The position numbers and the translations under genes were made by a program. Below, piece after piece: positions 8,276 through 16,472 of a DNA stretch of 64,000 nt. The number at the start of each line of letters is the position of its first letter. The first letter of the stretch is position 1. Under the pieces are notes generated by a model. The model did not search any database. It was not told the DNA's origin and was given only the letters and a program-made list of their open reading frames with translations. The DNA comes from SHVO01 sp050246995. Lineage in GTDB: Bacteria > Pseudomonadota > Alphaproteobacteria > Rhodospirillales > Rhodospirillaceae. Where the stretch lies: the NCBI GenBank assembly GCA_050246995.1, contig JBFWVA010000001.1:248001-312000 (forward strand), written 5' to 3'.

Positions 8276-9523
8276 TTAAGCCGGTTTGCGCTTGGCGCGG
8301 AACGGCGCGATCAGCTTGCCGATGAAGTCGCTCCACTGCGCTTCCATCTGCTGCACCGGCGGCGTGCCGGAGCGGCGGAAGGTGGCGATGAACAGGTAGG
8401 TGGTGCCGATCATGAACAGCACAAAGATGCCCCACAGTGCAAGGCCCGACGGCAATCCGGTCGCGCCCGTATAAGCCTCGGTGAACTCGAGCACCTTCTG
8501 GTAGCTCACAAGCAAGAGGATGCCGAGGATAAGACCGAAAGAACGGCTGGCGCGGCGCGTCATGATCCCCAGAGGCGCCGCGAGCATCGGCAGGAACAGC
8601 ATGGAGAGCGAGAATACAAGGCGCCCGTGAAGCTCGGACGACACCGCGGAGGCGGGCAGAACCCTCTCGGGGCGCATATCGGGCGGCGGCGTCTGCTCGG
8701 CTTTATTGCCGGTGCGCCCTTCGCGGAGGTTCTGCAATTCGCCGCGCATGAGTTCGAACAAGGTGAGTTCGCGTTCGTCGCCCCCACGCTTACGGAACTG
8801 CGCGAGTTCGGCGAGGTTGAGCGGCCAGTCGAACACGCCCGTTTGCAAGGTGCCCGTGCCCTTGCTGGACGGATCCCATTCGGAGCGCGTCACATCGTAC
8901 AGGCGCAAGGACACGATACCGTCTTGGACGCTGGTCAACAGTTGGCCGCGCTTCGCGGTCATGGTGATGATGCGGCCGTCCTCGGTTTCGCGGTGAGCGA
9001 AGACGCCGTAAAGGTCCCGGCCCGCACCGCGCGACTGCTCCACGCGCAAAGTGTAGCCGTTGGGAAGGTTCATAAAGATGCCTTCGCCAATCCCCTGCTG
9101 GATCACCCCCGAGGTGATATCGAACTCGATCACGCGCAGCGCATAGCGCCCGTAGGGGTTGAGGTAGCCGGCGAGCACGAGGTTGAAGACCATCATCACG
9201 GCCGCGAGCCCAATGGCGGGGCGGATGACGCGATCAACGCCGATGCCGCAGGAATTGATGGCGTCGAGTTCGGATTGCAGCGAGAGCTTGCGGAACGCGA
9301 GCAACACCCCAAGGAACAAGGCTACCGGCAGCGCGAGGCCGATGTAGTACGGGATGAGGTTGAAGAGCATCCGGAACACAACGAGGGTCGAGACCCCGTT
9401 GCCGACGGCGATGTCCAGGAGACGCATCAAGCGCTCCATGCACAAAATCACGAACGCGATGAACAGAATGATCACCACGGTCGGCACGATATTGCGCAGG
9501 ACGTAACGGTCGATGGCTTTCAT
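8276..9523 (-). CDS. lptF: LPS export permease LptF-family protein
   Basis: This 415-residue YjgP/YjgQ permease starts MKAIDRYVLRNIVPTVVIILF. It carries the conserved membrane segment MRLLDIAVGNGVSTLVVFRM and LRKLSLQSEL-type coupling helix region (FRKLSLQSELDAINSCG), a large periplasmic domain (about 110-290) and three C-terminal helices. It should form the LptB2FG complex with the next gene. A well-formed promoter lies 55-83 bases upstream. The middle domain has a charged insert (RTGNKAEQTPPPDMRPERV) before the last helices. The same uncertainty as for lptG applies about the transported lipid. Confidence 0.93.
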   Translation of the reverse strand: MKAIDRYVLRNIVPTVVIILFIAFVILCMERLMRLLDIAVGNGVSTLVVFRMLFNLIPYYIGLALPVALFLGVLLAFRKLSLQSELDAINSCGIGVDRVIRPAIGLAAVMMVFNLVLAGYLNPYGRYALRVIEFDITSGVIQQGIGEGIFMNLPNGYTLRVEQSRGAGRDLYGVFAHRETEDGRIITMTAKRGQLLTSVQDGIVSLRLYDVTRSEWDPSSKGTGTLQTGVFDWPLNLAELAQFRKRGGDERELTLFELMRGELQNLREGRTGNKAEQTPPPDMRPERVLPASAVSSELHGRLVFSLSMLFLPMLAAPLGIMTRRASRSFGLILGILLLVSYQKVLEFTEAYTGATGLPSGLALWGIFVLFMIGTTYLFIATFRRSGTPPVQQMEAQWSDFIGKLIAPFRAKRKPA

Positions 9524-9577
9524 AGCCGCGGGCCAGTGAGATGCCGGCCACTCGGCCGAACGAAAAGAGCGTTAATA

Positions 9578-9606
9578 AGTATAAAATATCGACTTTTTTC
9601 AATCAA
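9578..9606 (-). promoter_or_regulatory. Sigma-70-type promoter for lptF-lptG
   Basis: On the reverse strand TTGATT (9606-9601) and TATACT (9583-9578) are separated by exactly 17 bases, inside an AT-rich island (9571-9616) that stands out from the GC-rich surroundings. The predicted transcript starts about 50 bases before the lptF ATG. The same island may also carry the divergent lipid kinase promoter, which I cannot resolve. Confidence 0.65.
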
Positions 9607-9749
9607 ATAACTAATTTGCGCTCCGAATGACACACCGCGCCGCCGCCCGCGCCTTCACATATCGGTGCCGATGCGAGACCAGGCCTAGCGGTGGTGGCTG
9701 TCATGAAGGCGCAAAACGAGACATCCCCTTTCCACGACGATCGAACCCC

Positions 9750-10685
9750 GTGACCCTTGCCGTCATCACCAACCGCCTCAGCACGCATAACAAACGCGCG
9801 GGCAACTGGATCGATCCCCTGCTGGCGCGTGAGCAGGGTGTGCTGCACATCGCGCTGACCGACGTCGCGCAGACGGCGGCCGCCGTAGGCCGCTGCGCGG
9901 AAGCCGGCGCGCGCACGATCGTCGTCAATGGCGGCGACGGCACAGCGGGGCTGATCTTCGGCGCGCTGTTGAACGGAAGCCCCTACAAGGAGCCGCCGGC
10001 GGTCGCGCTTCTACCGGGCGGTAAAACCAACATGACCGCGGCCGCCTGGAGCCTTCGCGGCGGCGCGCCCGAAGCCTTGAAGCAAGTTCTTGCCTATCAC
10101 CGTGAAGGCTCGCTTGAGGCCCACGCGACGCCGCGCGCGGTCATGAGCGTGCGCGACGGAGATATGGAACCGCGCTACGGCGCGTTCTTCGGCGCCGCCG
10201 ACATCGTTGAAGGCATCCTGTTCTGCCGTAAGCACATCTACCCCCTCAAGATGCCTAACGCGGCCAGCCATAGCGCGGCCATTTCGCTGCTGCTGTGGAG
10301 GAGTCTCGTCGCGTCCGGCGACACAAAACCGATCCTGCTCAAGCAGAATGAAAAAGAGCTGCCCGGGGGGAAATTCTTCGTCTTCGCCGCAACCACGCTC
10401 GACCGGCTAATTCTGGGACTGCGCCCCGAGCCGCCGCCGGGCGCGGGCCCGCTGATGTATGTCAATGTCGAGCATAAGCCGATGGCGATCCTGCGCGCCC
10501 TTCCCGACGTGATACGGCGTAAACTTCGCCCCGGTAAGGGCCGCAATGTGGGCCGGGCCCACGATCTGTGCCTGACGTTCACCGGCGCCTATACCATCGA
10601 CGGTGAAATGTACGAGGCGAGCGCCGACCGGAACCTGATCCTCGATTCACGCGACATCCTGCGGTTCATTCAACTGCCGACATGA
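9750..10685 (+). CDS. Diacylglycerol kinase-fold lipid kinase, probable ceramide kinase
   Basis: This 311-residue protein has the lipid kinase catalytic signature VVNGGDGTAGLIFGALL, a following glycine loop ALLPGGKTNMTAAA, and a C-terminal beta-domain (FTGAYTIDGEMYEA). DAGK-fold enzymes phosphorylate diacylglycerol, sphingosine or ceramide. In Caulobacter the homologue CpgB beside serine palmitoyltransferase is a ceramide kinase, and this gene occupies a like position, so ceramide is the favoured substrate. The start is uncertain: GTG at 9750 gives VTLAVITNRLSTHNKRAG, which fits the family N-terminus, whereas the ATG at 9627 would add a 41-residue cysteine- and arginine-rich leader. The stop overlaps the next ATG (ATGA). 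Confidence 0.85.
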   Translation: MTLAVITNRLSTHNKRAGNWIDPLLAREQGVLHIALTDVAQTAAAVGRCAEAGARTIVVNGGDGTAGLIFGALLNGSPYKEPPAVALLPGGKTNMTAAAWSLRGGAPEALKQVLAYHREGSLEAHATPRAVMSVRDGDMEPRYGAFFGAADIVEGILFCRKHIYPLKMPNAASHSAAISLLLWRSLVASGDTKPILLKQNEKELPGGKFFVFAATTLDRLILGLRPEPPPGAGPLMYVNVEHKPMAILRALPDVIRRKLRPGKGRNVGRAHDLCLTFTGAYTIDGEMYEASADRNLILDSRDILRFIQLPT

Positions 10686-11599
10686 GCACGCTGACAGACA
10701 TCATCGCCGCGGAGTCCGCCAAGCCCGTCTTTCCGGCCGCGCGGGCTTTCGCGGACGAACTGCGCGCCCGTTACGGCGACTCAACGGCGGCGGTGATCTT
10801 CTACGGGTCGTGCCTGCGCGCGCAGACGGACAACGGCCTGATCCTCGACTTCTATGTCGTCGTCGACCGACTAGGCGCCGCGCTCAAAAACCCTATCAGC
10901 GCGGCGGGGGCGCGGCTTCTGCCGCCGAATGTCTACTATCACGAGATGCCGTACGAGGACCGCAAGCTGCGGGCCAAAGTCGCGGTGCTGAGCGTCGCTC
11001 AGTTCTTGCGCGGCACAGGCCCGGATGCGTTCACGTCGGCGCTGTGGGCGCGCTTCGCGCAGCCCGCGGCCATCGTGTATGCGCGCAATGCGGAGATCGA
11101 GCGGCGCATGATCGGCGCCCTTGCCGCAGCCGTTGAGACGACCGCGGCGCGCGCGGCGGCGCTCTTCACCGCGCCCTTCACGGCGCGCGATCTGTGGGTA
11201 CGCGCCTTCAAGGAAACCTATGCCGCCGAGCTTCGGCCCGAGAGCGCGGGCAAGAGCATCGAACTCATTGAACGCGATCTCGTCCGTTATGAAGCGGTCA
11301 CAGCGGCTTTGTTCGAACAGAACGCCGAGACCGGGCGTTATCCGGCCCCGGGCGATGAGAAGACCCGCGACAGCGCGCTGGCCACATGGAGGCTCCGCCG
11401 TCTGGCGGGGAAGACGCTGAACGCCGCGCGGCTGATCAAAGCGGCATTCACGTTCAGCGGCGGCCTCGATTACGCGGTAGCGAAGATCGAGCGACACTCA
11501 GGTGTAAAAATTGAACTGACGGAAAAAGAAAAGCGGACCCCGCTCATCACGGGAGTCCGCCTCTTCTTCAAGGTCAGAAACCGTGGCGGCCTAAATTAG
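10682..11599 (+). CDS. Protein of unknown function coupled to the lipid kinase (degenerate nucleotidyltransferase-like motif)
   Basis: This 305-residue protein starts four bases inside the kinase gene (ATGA). Near residue 40 it reads AAVIFYGSCLRAQTDNGL followed by ILDFYVVVD. This resembles the pol-beta nucleotidyltransferase motif (G-S, then D-x-D about 12 residues later), but the second aspartate of the pair is replaced by tyrosine (DFY). The rest is mostly helical and I do not recognise it. No membrane segment or signal peptide is evident. Coupling to the kinase suggests it acts on the phosphorylated lipid, for instance in head-group attachment, by analogy with the Caulobacter cpg genes; that is inference. 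Its TAG stop overlaps the convergent serine palmitoyltransferase stop. Confidence 0.85.
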   Translation: MSTLTDIIAAESAKPVFPAARAFADELRARYGDSTAAVIFYGSCLRAQTDNGLILDFYVVVDRLGAALKNPISAAGARLLPPNVYYHEMPYEDRKLRAKVAVLSVAQFLRGTGPDAFTSALWARFAQPAAIVYARNAEIERRMIGALAAAVETTAARAAALFTAPFTARDLWVRAFKETYAAELRPESAGKSIELIERDLVRYEAVTAALFEQNAETGRYPAPGDEKTRDSALATWRLRRLAGKTLNAARLIKAAFTFSGGLDYAVAKIERHSGVKIELTEKEKRTPLITGVRLFFKVRNRGGLN

Positions 11600-12825
11600 G
11601 CGCGCGCGGCGACTTTCTGCGTGTCCGTATCGATCAGGCCAAGCTTCGTCGCGACTTCAGCAAAAATACCGATGACGCGATCGAGCTGCTCTTCCGTATG
11701 CGCGGCGCAGATGCTGGCGCGCAGCAGGCAGTAGCCGAACGGCGTTGCCGGCGGCAGCGCGAGGTTCACATACACACCGGCTTCGATCAGGCCGCGCCAG
11801 AAGGCGACGGCCGTCACCGGATCCGGCGCTACGACAGCAACGACCGGGCTGACGTCGGAGGCGATTTTGAGGCCGAGGGCCGACAAACCGCGGTGCAGCT
11901 GTTCGGAGTTGCGTACGATGCGTTTGCGCAGCACGCCGCCGTTCTTGATGATCTCAAGATTGACGGTCGCCGAGGCCACCACGGACGGCGGCAGCGAGGC
12001 TGTGAAGATGTAGGCGCGCGTGACGAGACGCAGAGTGTCGAACTTCGGATGGTTGGAGACGCAAAAACCGCCGACCGTGCCCACCGACTTCGAGAACGTA
12101 CCCACGATGAAGTCGACATCGTCTTCAACACCCGCTTCTTCCGGCACGCCGCGGCCGTAACGGCCGCACACGCCCATGGAGTGCGCTTCATCGGAGAGCA
12201 GGTAGACGTTTTCGTACTTACGTTTCACGGCCGCGAATTCGGCCATCGGCGCCTTGTCGCCAAGCATCGAATAGATGCCTTCGACGACGATCAGCTTGTT
12301 GCCCGGCTTGTCGGCAAGACGCGCGAGACGCTTATCGAGATCGGCGGCGTCGTTGTGCTTAAAGCGGATGACCTGCGCCGAGGAGCCGCGCACGCCGTCG
12401 TAGATCGAGGCATGGCAATCGGCATCCATCAGGATGAAGTCTTCCGGGCCCATCAACGTCGACAGGATGCCCATGTTGGCGAGGAAGCCGGTCGAGAACA
12501 CCATCGCGTGCTTCTTGTCGAAGAACGAGCAAAGCGCGGTCTCGAGGTCCTTGTGGCCGTAGTACGTGCCGTTCGCCATGCGGCTGCCGGTGGTGCCGGT
12601 GCCGCACGCGTCGAGCGCGTCATGCGCGGCCTTCAGCGCTTCCGGCTGGAAGGTGAGGCCGAGATAATTATTAGTGCCAACGAGAATGGTGCGGCGGCCG
12701 CCGATCATCGCTTCGGTCTGTGACAGAACTTCGTCCATCACGACGTTGAACGGATTGATGCCGTCGCCGAAGATCGCATCGCGCTGCGCCATCAACGGCG
12801 CCCAGCGGTCAAACAAGTCAGCCAT
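11596..12825 (-). CDS. spt: Serine palmitoyltransferase (alpha-oxoamine synthase)
   Basis: This 409-residue PLP enzyme condenses serine with a fatty acyl thioester to give 3-ketosphinganine, the first step of sphingolipid synthesis. The family marks are all present: NNYLGL and GTGTTGSRMANGTYYGHKDLE near the N-terminus, the cofactor-stacking and aspartate region LLSDEAHSMGVCGRYG, and the PLP lysine in VGTFSKSVGTVGG (K246). Related KBL and BioF enzymes share the fold, but the adjacent dedicated acyl carrier protein, CerR-like gene and acyl-ACP synthetase argue for Spt. AAAGGGGA precedes the ATG. The gene follows the carrier protein by 35 bases. Confidence 0.93.
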   Translation of the reverse strand: MADLFDRWAPLMAQRDAIFGDGINPFNVVMDEVLSQTEAMIGGRRTILVGTNNYLGLTFQPEALKAAHDALDACGTGTTGSRMANGTYYGHKDLETALCSFFDKKHAMVFSTGFLANMGILSTLMGPEDFILMDADCHASIYDGVRGSSAQVIRFKHNDAADLDKRLARLADKPGNKLIVVEGIYSMLGDKAPMAEFAAVKRKYENVYLLSDEAHSMGVCGRYGRGVPEEAGVEDDVDFIVGTFSKSVGTVGGFCVSNHPKFDTLRLVTRAYIFTASLPPSVVASATVNLEIIKNGGVLRKRIVRNSEQLHRGLSALGLKIASDVSPVVAVVAPDPVTAVAFWRGLIEAGVYVNLALPPATPFGYCLLRASICAAHTEEQLDRVIGIFAEVATKLGLIDTDTQKVAARA

Positions 12826-12860
12826 GTACGTCCCCTTTACAATCGAACCGACGCGAACGT

Positions 12861-13133
12861 TTAGCGTCCGTCGTCTTTGAGAATCTTATCGATCGCCAGC
12901 GCCAGGTCTTTCACGGTGGCCACATCCGGCAGGATGTTGAGCGGCACCGAGATGTCGAAGTCGTCCTCTACGACCGCGACGAATTCCATGACGACCAGTG
13001 AGTCGAAGTTCAGGTCCTCGGTAAATCGCGTTTCAGGCTTTAGTTCGGTCCCGGTCTTATTGAAGCCCGCCAGGATCTTCACCAGGGTCGCCAGGGTGTC
13101 AGGCGATGGCTCGGCAGAGGCGTTCATGACCAT
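12861..13133 (-). CDS. Acyl carrier protein dedicated to sphingolipid synthesis
   Basis: This 90-residue acidic protein has the phosphopantetheine site DLNFDSLVVMEFV, with Ser45 as attachment residue and F in place of the usual G before D-S-L. It lies directly upstream of spt and downstream of the CerR-like gene, matching the Caulobacter arrangement (CC_1163), where the carrier delivers the acyl group to Spt. The start may be ATG 13133 or ATG 13127. A small hairpin with a T run lies just upstream. Confidence 0.92.
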   Translation of the reverse strand: MVMNASAEPSPDTLATLVKILAGFNKTGTELKPETRFTEDLNFDSLVVMEFVAVVEDDFDISVPLNILPDVATVKDLALAIDKILKDDGR

Positions 13134-13166
13134 TGTTTCCCAGCGCTCTTAATGAGCGTCTTGTTC

Positions 13167-13188
13167 AAAAAACCTTCGCAGTTGCGAA
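13167..13188 (-). terminator. Hairpin with T run between the CerR-like and carrier protein genes
   Basis: On the reverse strand TTCGC-AACT-GCGAA (13188-13175) is followed by GG and six T (13172-13167). The stem is only five pairs, so it would be a weak intrinsic terminator or attenuator, lowering or uncoupling expression of acp-spt relative to aasR-cerR. Confidence 0.4.
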
Positions 13189-13232
13189 AAGTTGTGGGGG
13201 AACAAGGCTTCTGTGACAAATCAATCTCGCCG

Positions 13233-14198
13233 TTACTTTGTTAACAGCCCCCGTGAGGCATACCAGCTGACGGCATCTTTAAACCCAAGGTCGATATTCC
13301 ACTCTGGATTATATCCTGGAAGTTCCGTGATTTCGGCGGCCCAGTTGGGGTGCAGAAGCTCGGGCACCTTGCTCCAGGACAGCACCGAGGCCCGGCCGAT
13401 GACGCTGGCGGTCAGGCTGGCGAGCGCCCCGGCGGCATAAAGGACGGGGGCCGGGACCGCGATCAGTCGGGGGGTGGTGCGCAAGGCGCTGCCGGCCGCC
13501 TCGGCAATCTCCTCCCAGGTATAACCGCCGGTCCGACCGTCATCGAATTCGACCGGCTCCGGGGGCGGCGTCTCGACCGCGAGGGCGGCGATGACCGCCG
13601 CGGCCACATCGGCCCCATGAACCAACGACGTCCGGGCCCGGTCGACCATCGGGCGCAGCACGAAGCCGCGCGCCGCCATCTGGAAAATGCGCAAGGTCTC
13701 GAGATCGCCGGGTCCATAGACCGCAGGCGGACGCAAAATGACCGTGGGGAGTTTACCGGCGAAGGCGCGCAGGACTTGTTCGCCCGCGCGCTTACTGGCG
13801 GCGTAGGGTGACAAACGCGGCTCGCGCGCGGCCAGCGACGAAAGATGCACGAAACGCGGCGGCACGCTTTCGTTCGACGCGATTTCGGCAAGAAGGCGCG
13901 TCGCATCGGCGTTGACAGCGAAAAACTCGTCGCGGCTGGTCGCGCGTATGGCGCCCGCGCCGTGCACGACGGCGACCGCGCCTTTCACGAGCGACTTGAG
14001 CGCCGTCTCATCACTGAGCGAACCCAGCACCCAGGAGATGCTGTCGTCCTCGAATTGTTCAGGCTTTGGAAGCCGGCGCGCGAGCGCGCGCACCGTGTAG
14101 CCTTCCTCGATCAACGCTCTCACCACGTGCCGGCCGATGAAGCCGGTCGCACCCGTCACCGCGACGACGGGGCCCGCAGTGTGCTGATCACGAGGCAA
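13233..14198 (-). CDS. NAD(P)-dependent epimerase/dehydratase-fold protein, probable ceramide reductase CerR
   Basis: This 321-residue extended short-chain dehydrogenase has the N-terminal dinucleotide motif VTGATGFIGRHVVRALI, a serine before the catalytic pair (VHLSSLAAREPRLS), and YAASK as the Y-x-x-x-K pair. In Caulobacter the gene in this position (CC_1164) reduces the keto group of the ceramide intermediate, and the same role is inferred here. The start is TTG at 14198, which overlaps the acyl-ACP synthetase stop by 11 bases; no in-frame ATG precedes the nucleotide-binding motif. Confidence 0.85.
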   Translation of the reverse strand: MPRDQHTAGPVVAVTGATGFIGRHVVRALIEEGYTVRALARRLPKPEQFEDDSISWVLGSLSDETALKSLVKGAVAVVHGAGAIRATSRDEFFAVNADATRLLAEIASNESVPPRFVHLSSLAAREPRLSPYAASKRAGEQVLRAFAGKLPTVILRPPAVYGPGDLETLRIFQMAARGFVLRPMVDRARTSLVHGADVAAAVIAALAVETPPPEPVEFDDGRTGGYTWEEIAEAAGSALRTTPRLIAVPAPVLYAAGALASLTASVIGRASVLSWSKVPELLHPNWAAEITELPGYNPEWNIDLGFKDAVSWYASRGLLTK

Positions 14199-15966
14199 CG
14201 GGCGAGCTCATGTCGATGGGAAGTATATCGCCGGCTTCGAACATCTTCTTGGCGCGGCCGCGGGCGAGTTTGCCCGAGGTGGTCTTGGGCAGGCTGCGCG
14301 CCGGAACGAGCACGACATCGCAAAGGATCCCGACGGCGTCCTGGACCTTCGCGCGCACATCGGCGTGCAGCTTCTGGCGGTCTTCGATGCTGGAGGCGCG
14401 GCACTGGACAAGCACCGTGGGCCGGTCGCTGCCATCGGCGTTCGGCAGGATGATCGCGGCGCTGTCGCCGGAGCGAAGGCCTTCGATATGCTCGACGCTC
14501 CACTCGATATCCTGCGGCCACACATTGCGGCCGTTGATGATAATCAAGTCCTTAGCGCGGCCGACGATGACGAGTTCCTCGCCGATCCAGTAGGCAAGAT
14601 CGCCGGTGTCGAGCCAGCCGTCGATGAGCGCGGCTTGCGTGGCTTCCTCGTCGTTGAAATAGCCCTGCATGACGCTGGGGCCTTGCACGAAGATACGGCC
14701 GACTTGGCGTTCACCAAGCACCTTGCCCGCTTCGTCGCGGATTTCGCCGCGGTGTTCGGGAAGCACTTTGCCGCAGGAGACAAACGTACGTGCGTCGGGC
14801 GCATTGGCCTGCGTCGGCACGGCGCGGTGCGCTTCGAGCGCTTCCTTGTCGACGTGATCGAGCAGCATGCCGGTGCCCGCGTCGGCGAAACTGACGGCGA
14901 GCACGCACTCGGCCAATCCATAGCTGGCGCAGAAGGCCTTTTCCGAGAATCCATACGGACGGAACGCTTCGGCAAAAGCCTGCATGACATTCGGTTTGAT
15001 CATCTCGCCGCCGATGCCGGCGACGCGCCACTTGGACAGATCGAACCCAAGCGAACCCTCTGCCATGGTCGAGACGCGGCGCGCACAAAGTTCATAGCCG
15101 AACGACGGCGCGTAGGAGACGGTGCCGCCGTTGTCGCTGATCAGCTTCAGCCACGTGAGTGGGCGACGGGCGAAATCTTCCGTTGGGATGTAGTCCATCG
15201 ACGTCTGACTGGTGAGCGCGCCGAGCATGAAGCCGACGAGGCCCATATCGTGGAAGAACGGCAGCCAGGACGTGCCGCGGTCGCCTTCGCCGTTACGCAC
15301 CCCATACCGTGTCATCGCGCGGCAGTTCGCCATGAGGCTGGCGTGCGTGACCATCACACCGGTGGGAAAGCGTGTCGAGCCGGAGCTGTACTGGATGTAG
15401 GAGAGCTCACCGGTCTTGGCCTTCGGCAGAAACGCGGCCGGAGCGGCGCGCCCGTACACGTCGGCCGCCGTTCCGATCAACATCAGCGCGAGACCGACCG
15501 CGGATTCTTCTACGAGGGGCAGGAATTCCGCCGGGCCGACGGCCATGCGCGCGCCCGAGGAGCGCAACTGACCTTTGATCTGTTCGATATAGGCTTCGCG
15601 ACGGCCAAAGGCCGTGGGCAATGGCATCGGGACAGGGATCGCGCCCGCGTATTGGCAAGCGAAGAACATAGCGAGGAAATCCGGGTGGGTCGCGGCCAGG
15701 AGGGCGACGCGGTCGCCCGGCGCGATGCCCATGCCCACCAGCCGGCGGCCAAGGTCCTCGGCGCGGCATTGTAGGTCGCGGTACGGGAGGACGACCTCCA
15801 GGGCCCCGCGCGCGGAGTAGAAGTTCATCCCGGTTTCGCTTTGAGCGGCGTAGTCCAAGGAGTCGGCCAGGGTCTCGAAATCCGCGAGGCGGCGACGGAA
15901 GCCGGGGGAGTCCGAGGGCGTGGGACGAAGCGACGAAGTGTCGGAAATGCTGGCTGATGTGCTCAT
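14188..15966 (-). CDS. Fatty acyl-AMP ligase / acyl-ACP synthetase for sphingolipid synthesis
   Basis: This 592-residue ANL-superfamily enzyme shows the adenylation motif YIQYSSGSTRFPTGVMVTH (A3), HDMGLVGFMLGAL, LDTGDLAYWIGEELVIVGR (A7-A8) and a C-terminal lysine motif LPKTTSGKLARGRAKKM (A10). The sequence is of the fatty acyl-AMP ligase branch. With the neighbouring carrier protein it would load a fatty acid onto ACP for serine palmitoyltransferase, as for Caulobacter CC_1165. It is the first gene of the reverse-strand operon aasR-cerR-acp-spt. A 21-bp dyad (16012-16032) lies 45 bases upstream of the ATG. Confidence 0.9.
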   Translation of the reverse strand: MSTSASISDTSSLRPTPSDSPGFRRRLADFETLADSLDYAAQSETGMNFYSARGALEVVLPYRDLQCRAEDLGRRLVGMGIAPGDRVALLAATHPDFLAMFFACQYAGAIPVPMPLPTAFGRREAYIEQIKGQLRSSGARMAVGPAEFLPLVEESAVGLALMLIGTAADVYGRAAPAAFLPKAKTGELSYIQYSSGSTRFPTGVMVTHASLMANCRAMTRYGVRNGEGDRGTSWLPFFHDMGLVGFMLGALTSQTSMDYIPTEDFARRPLTWLKLISDNGGTVSYAPSFGYELCARRVSTMAEGSLGFDLSKWRVAGIGGEMIKPNVMQAFAEAFRPYGFSEKAFCASYGLAECVLAVSFADAGTGMLLDHVDKEALEAHRAVPTQANAPDARTFVSCGKVLPEHRGEIRDEAGKVLGERQVGRIFVQGPSVMQGYFNDEEATQAALIDGWLDTGDLAYWIGEELVIVGRAKDLIIINGRNVWPQDIEWSVEHIEGLRSGDSAAIILPNADGSDRPTVLVQCRASSIEDRQKLHADVRAKVQDAVGILCDVVLVPARSLPKTTSGKLARGRAKKMFEAGDILPIDMSSPVAS

Positions 15967-16011
15967 TTGGCGTTCTCTTCGCCCTAACCCGGCAGACGGT
16001 CAATTCACCGA

Positions 16012-16032
16012 ATGTTACAATTATTGCAACAT
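16012..16032. promoter_or_regulatory. 21-bp dyad between acyl-ACP synthetase and bufA
   Basis: The sequence reads ATGTT-A-CAAT-T-ATTG-C-AACAT: both arms match except one pair (positions 5-6 from the outside) around a single central base. It is of the size bound by TetR, FadR or similar dimers. It is 45 bases from the acyl-ACP synthetase start and 122 bases from bufA, so control of the lipid operon is more likely. Confidence 0.5.
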
Positions 16033-16154
16033 CCTTGATCGTTCGGATAACAAGGCCGTGGGCGCGAGGCTTTCACAGAGGTGTGATTCCTTGCGGGTTT
16101 AGACCAGTTTGTATCATCTATCTAAGATGCGTTCGTTTCCGAGGAGACTGCCAA

Positions 16155-16472
16155 ATGGATAAGAAGACTCTCGCCGTTGCCGTTGCCGGCGCCGTGGCCA
16201 TAGCCGGCCAGCTCGCGCCCGCCAGCGGCGCGGATGCCAGCAAGGGCAAGGAGAAGTGCTTCGGGGTGGCGGTCGCCGGGGAGAACGGCTGCGCGGCCGC
16301 CGACGGCAGCCACGGGTGCGGCGGTCTATCGACTGTCGATTACAGCGGCAAGGAGTGGGTCCTGGTCGAAGGCGGGTCCTGCAACAAGATGGGCGGCAAG
16401 CTCGAAGCCTTCGACGGTATCGGCAAGCCGCCGGCCAAATCACCGGCCGCGACGACCGACAAAAAGAAGTGA
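16155..16472 (+). CDS. bufA: Bufferin precursor peptide BufA (DUF2282)
   Basis: This 105-residue protein has a signal peptide (MDKKTLAVAVAGAVAIAGQLAPASGA). The mature part carries four cysteines, C35, C46, C55 and C76, in KCFGVAVAGENGC, HGCGGLSTVDY and VEGGSCNKMGG, the pattern of DUF2282 precursors. In the characterised bufferins a DUF692 oxidase modifies core cysteines and the exported peptide binds copper in the periplasm. The C-terminus is lysine-rich (TTDKKK). The ATG at 16155 has GAGGAG at good spacing. The TGA overlaps the GTG of the oxidase gene, a tight coupling that supports the assignment. Confidence 0.9.
   Translation: MDKKTLAVAVAGAVAIAGQLAPASGADASKGKEKCFGVAVAGENGCAAADGSHGCGGLSTVDYSGKEWVLVEGGSCNKMGGKLEAFDGIGKPPAKSPAATTDKKK

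Noticed and set aside
14365..15774. Forward frame antisense to the acyl-ACP synthetase
   Set aside because: No motif, shadow composition; the reverse frame carries all ANL motifs.
16080..16154. Clear sigma-70 promoter before bufA
   Set aside because: TTGCGG with TATCAT has a 15-base spacer and no better pair was found; an ECF-type promoter could not be recognised either.
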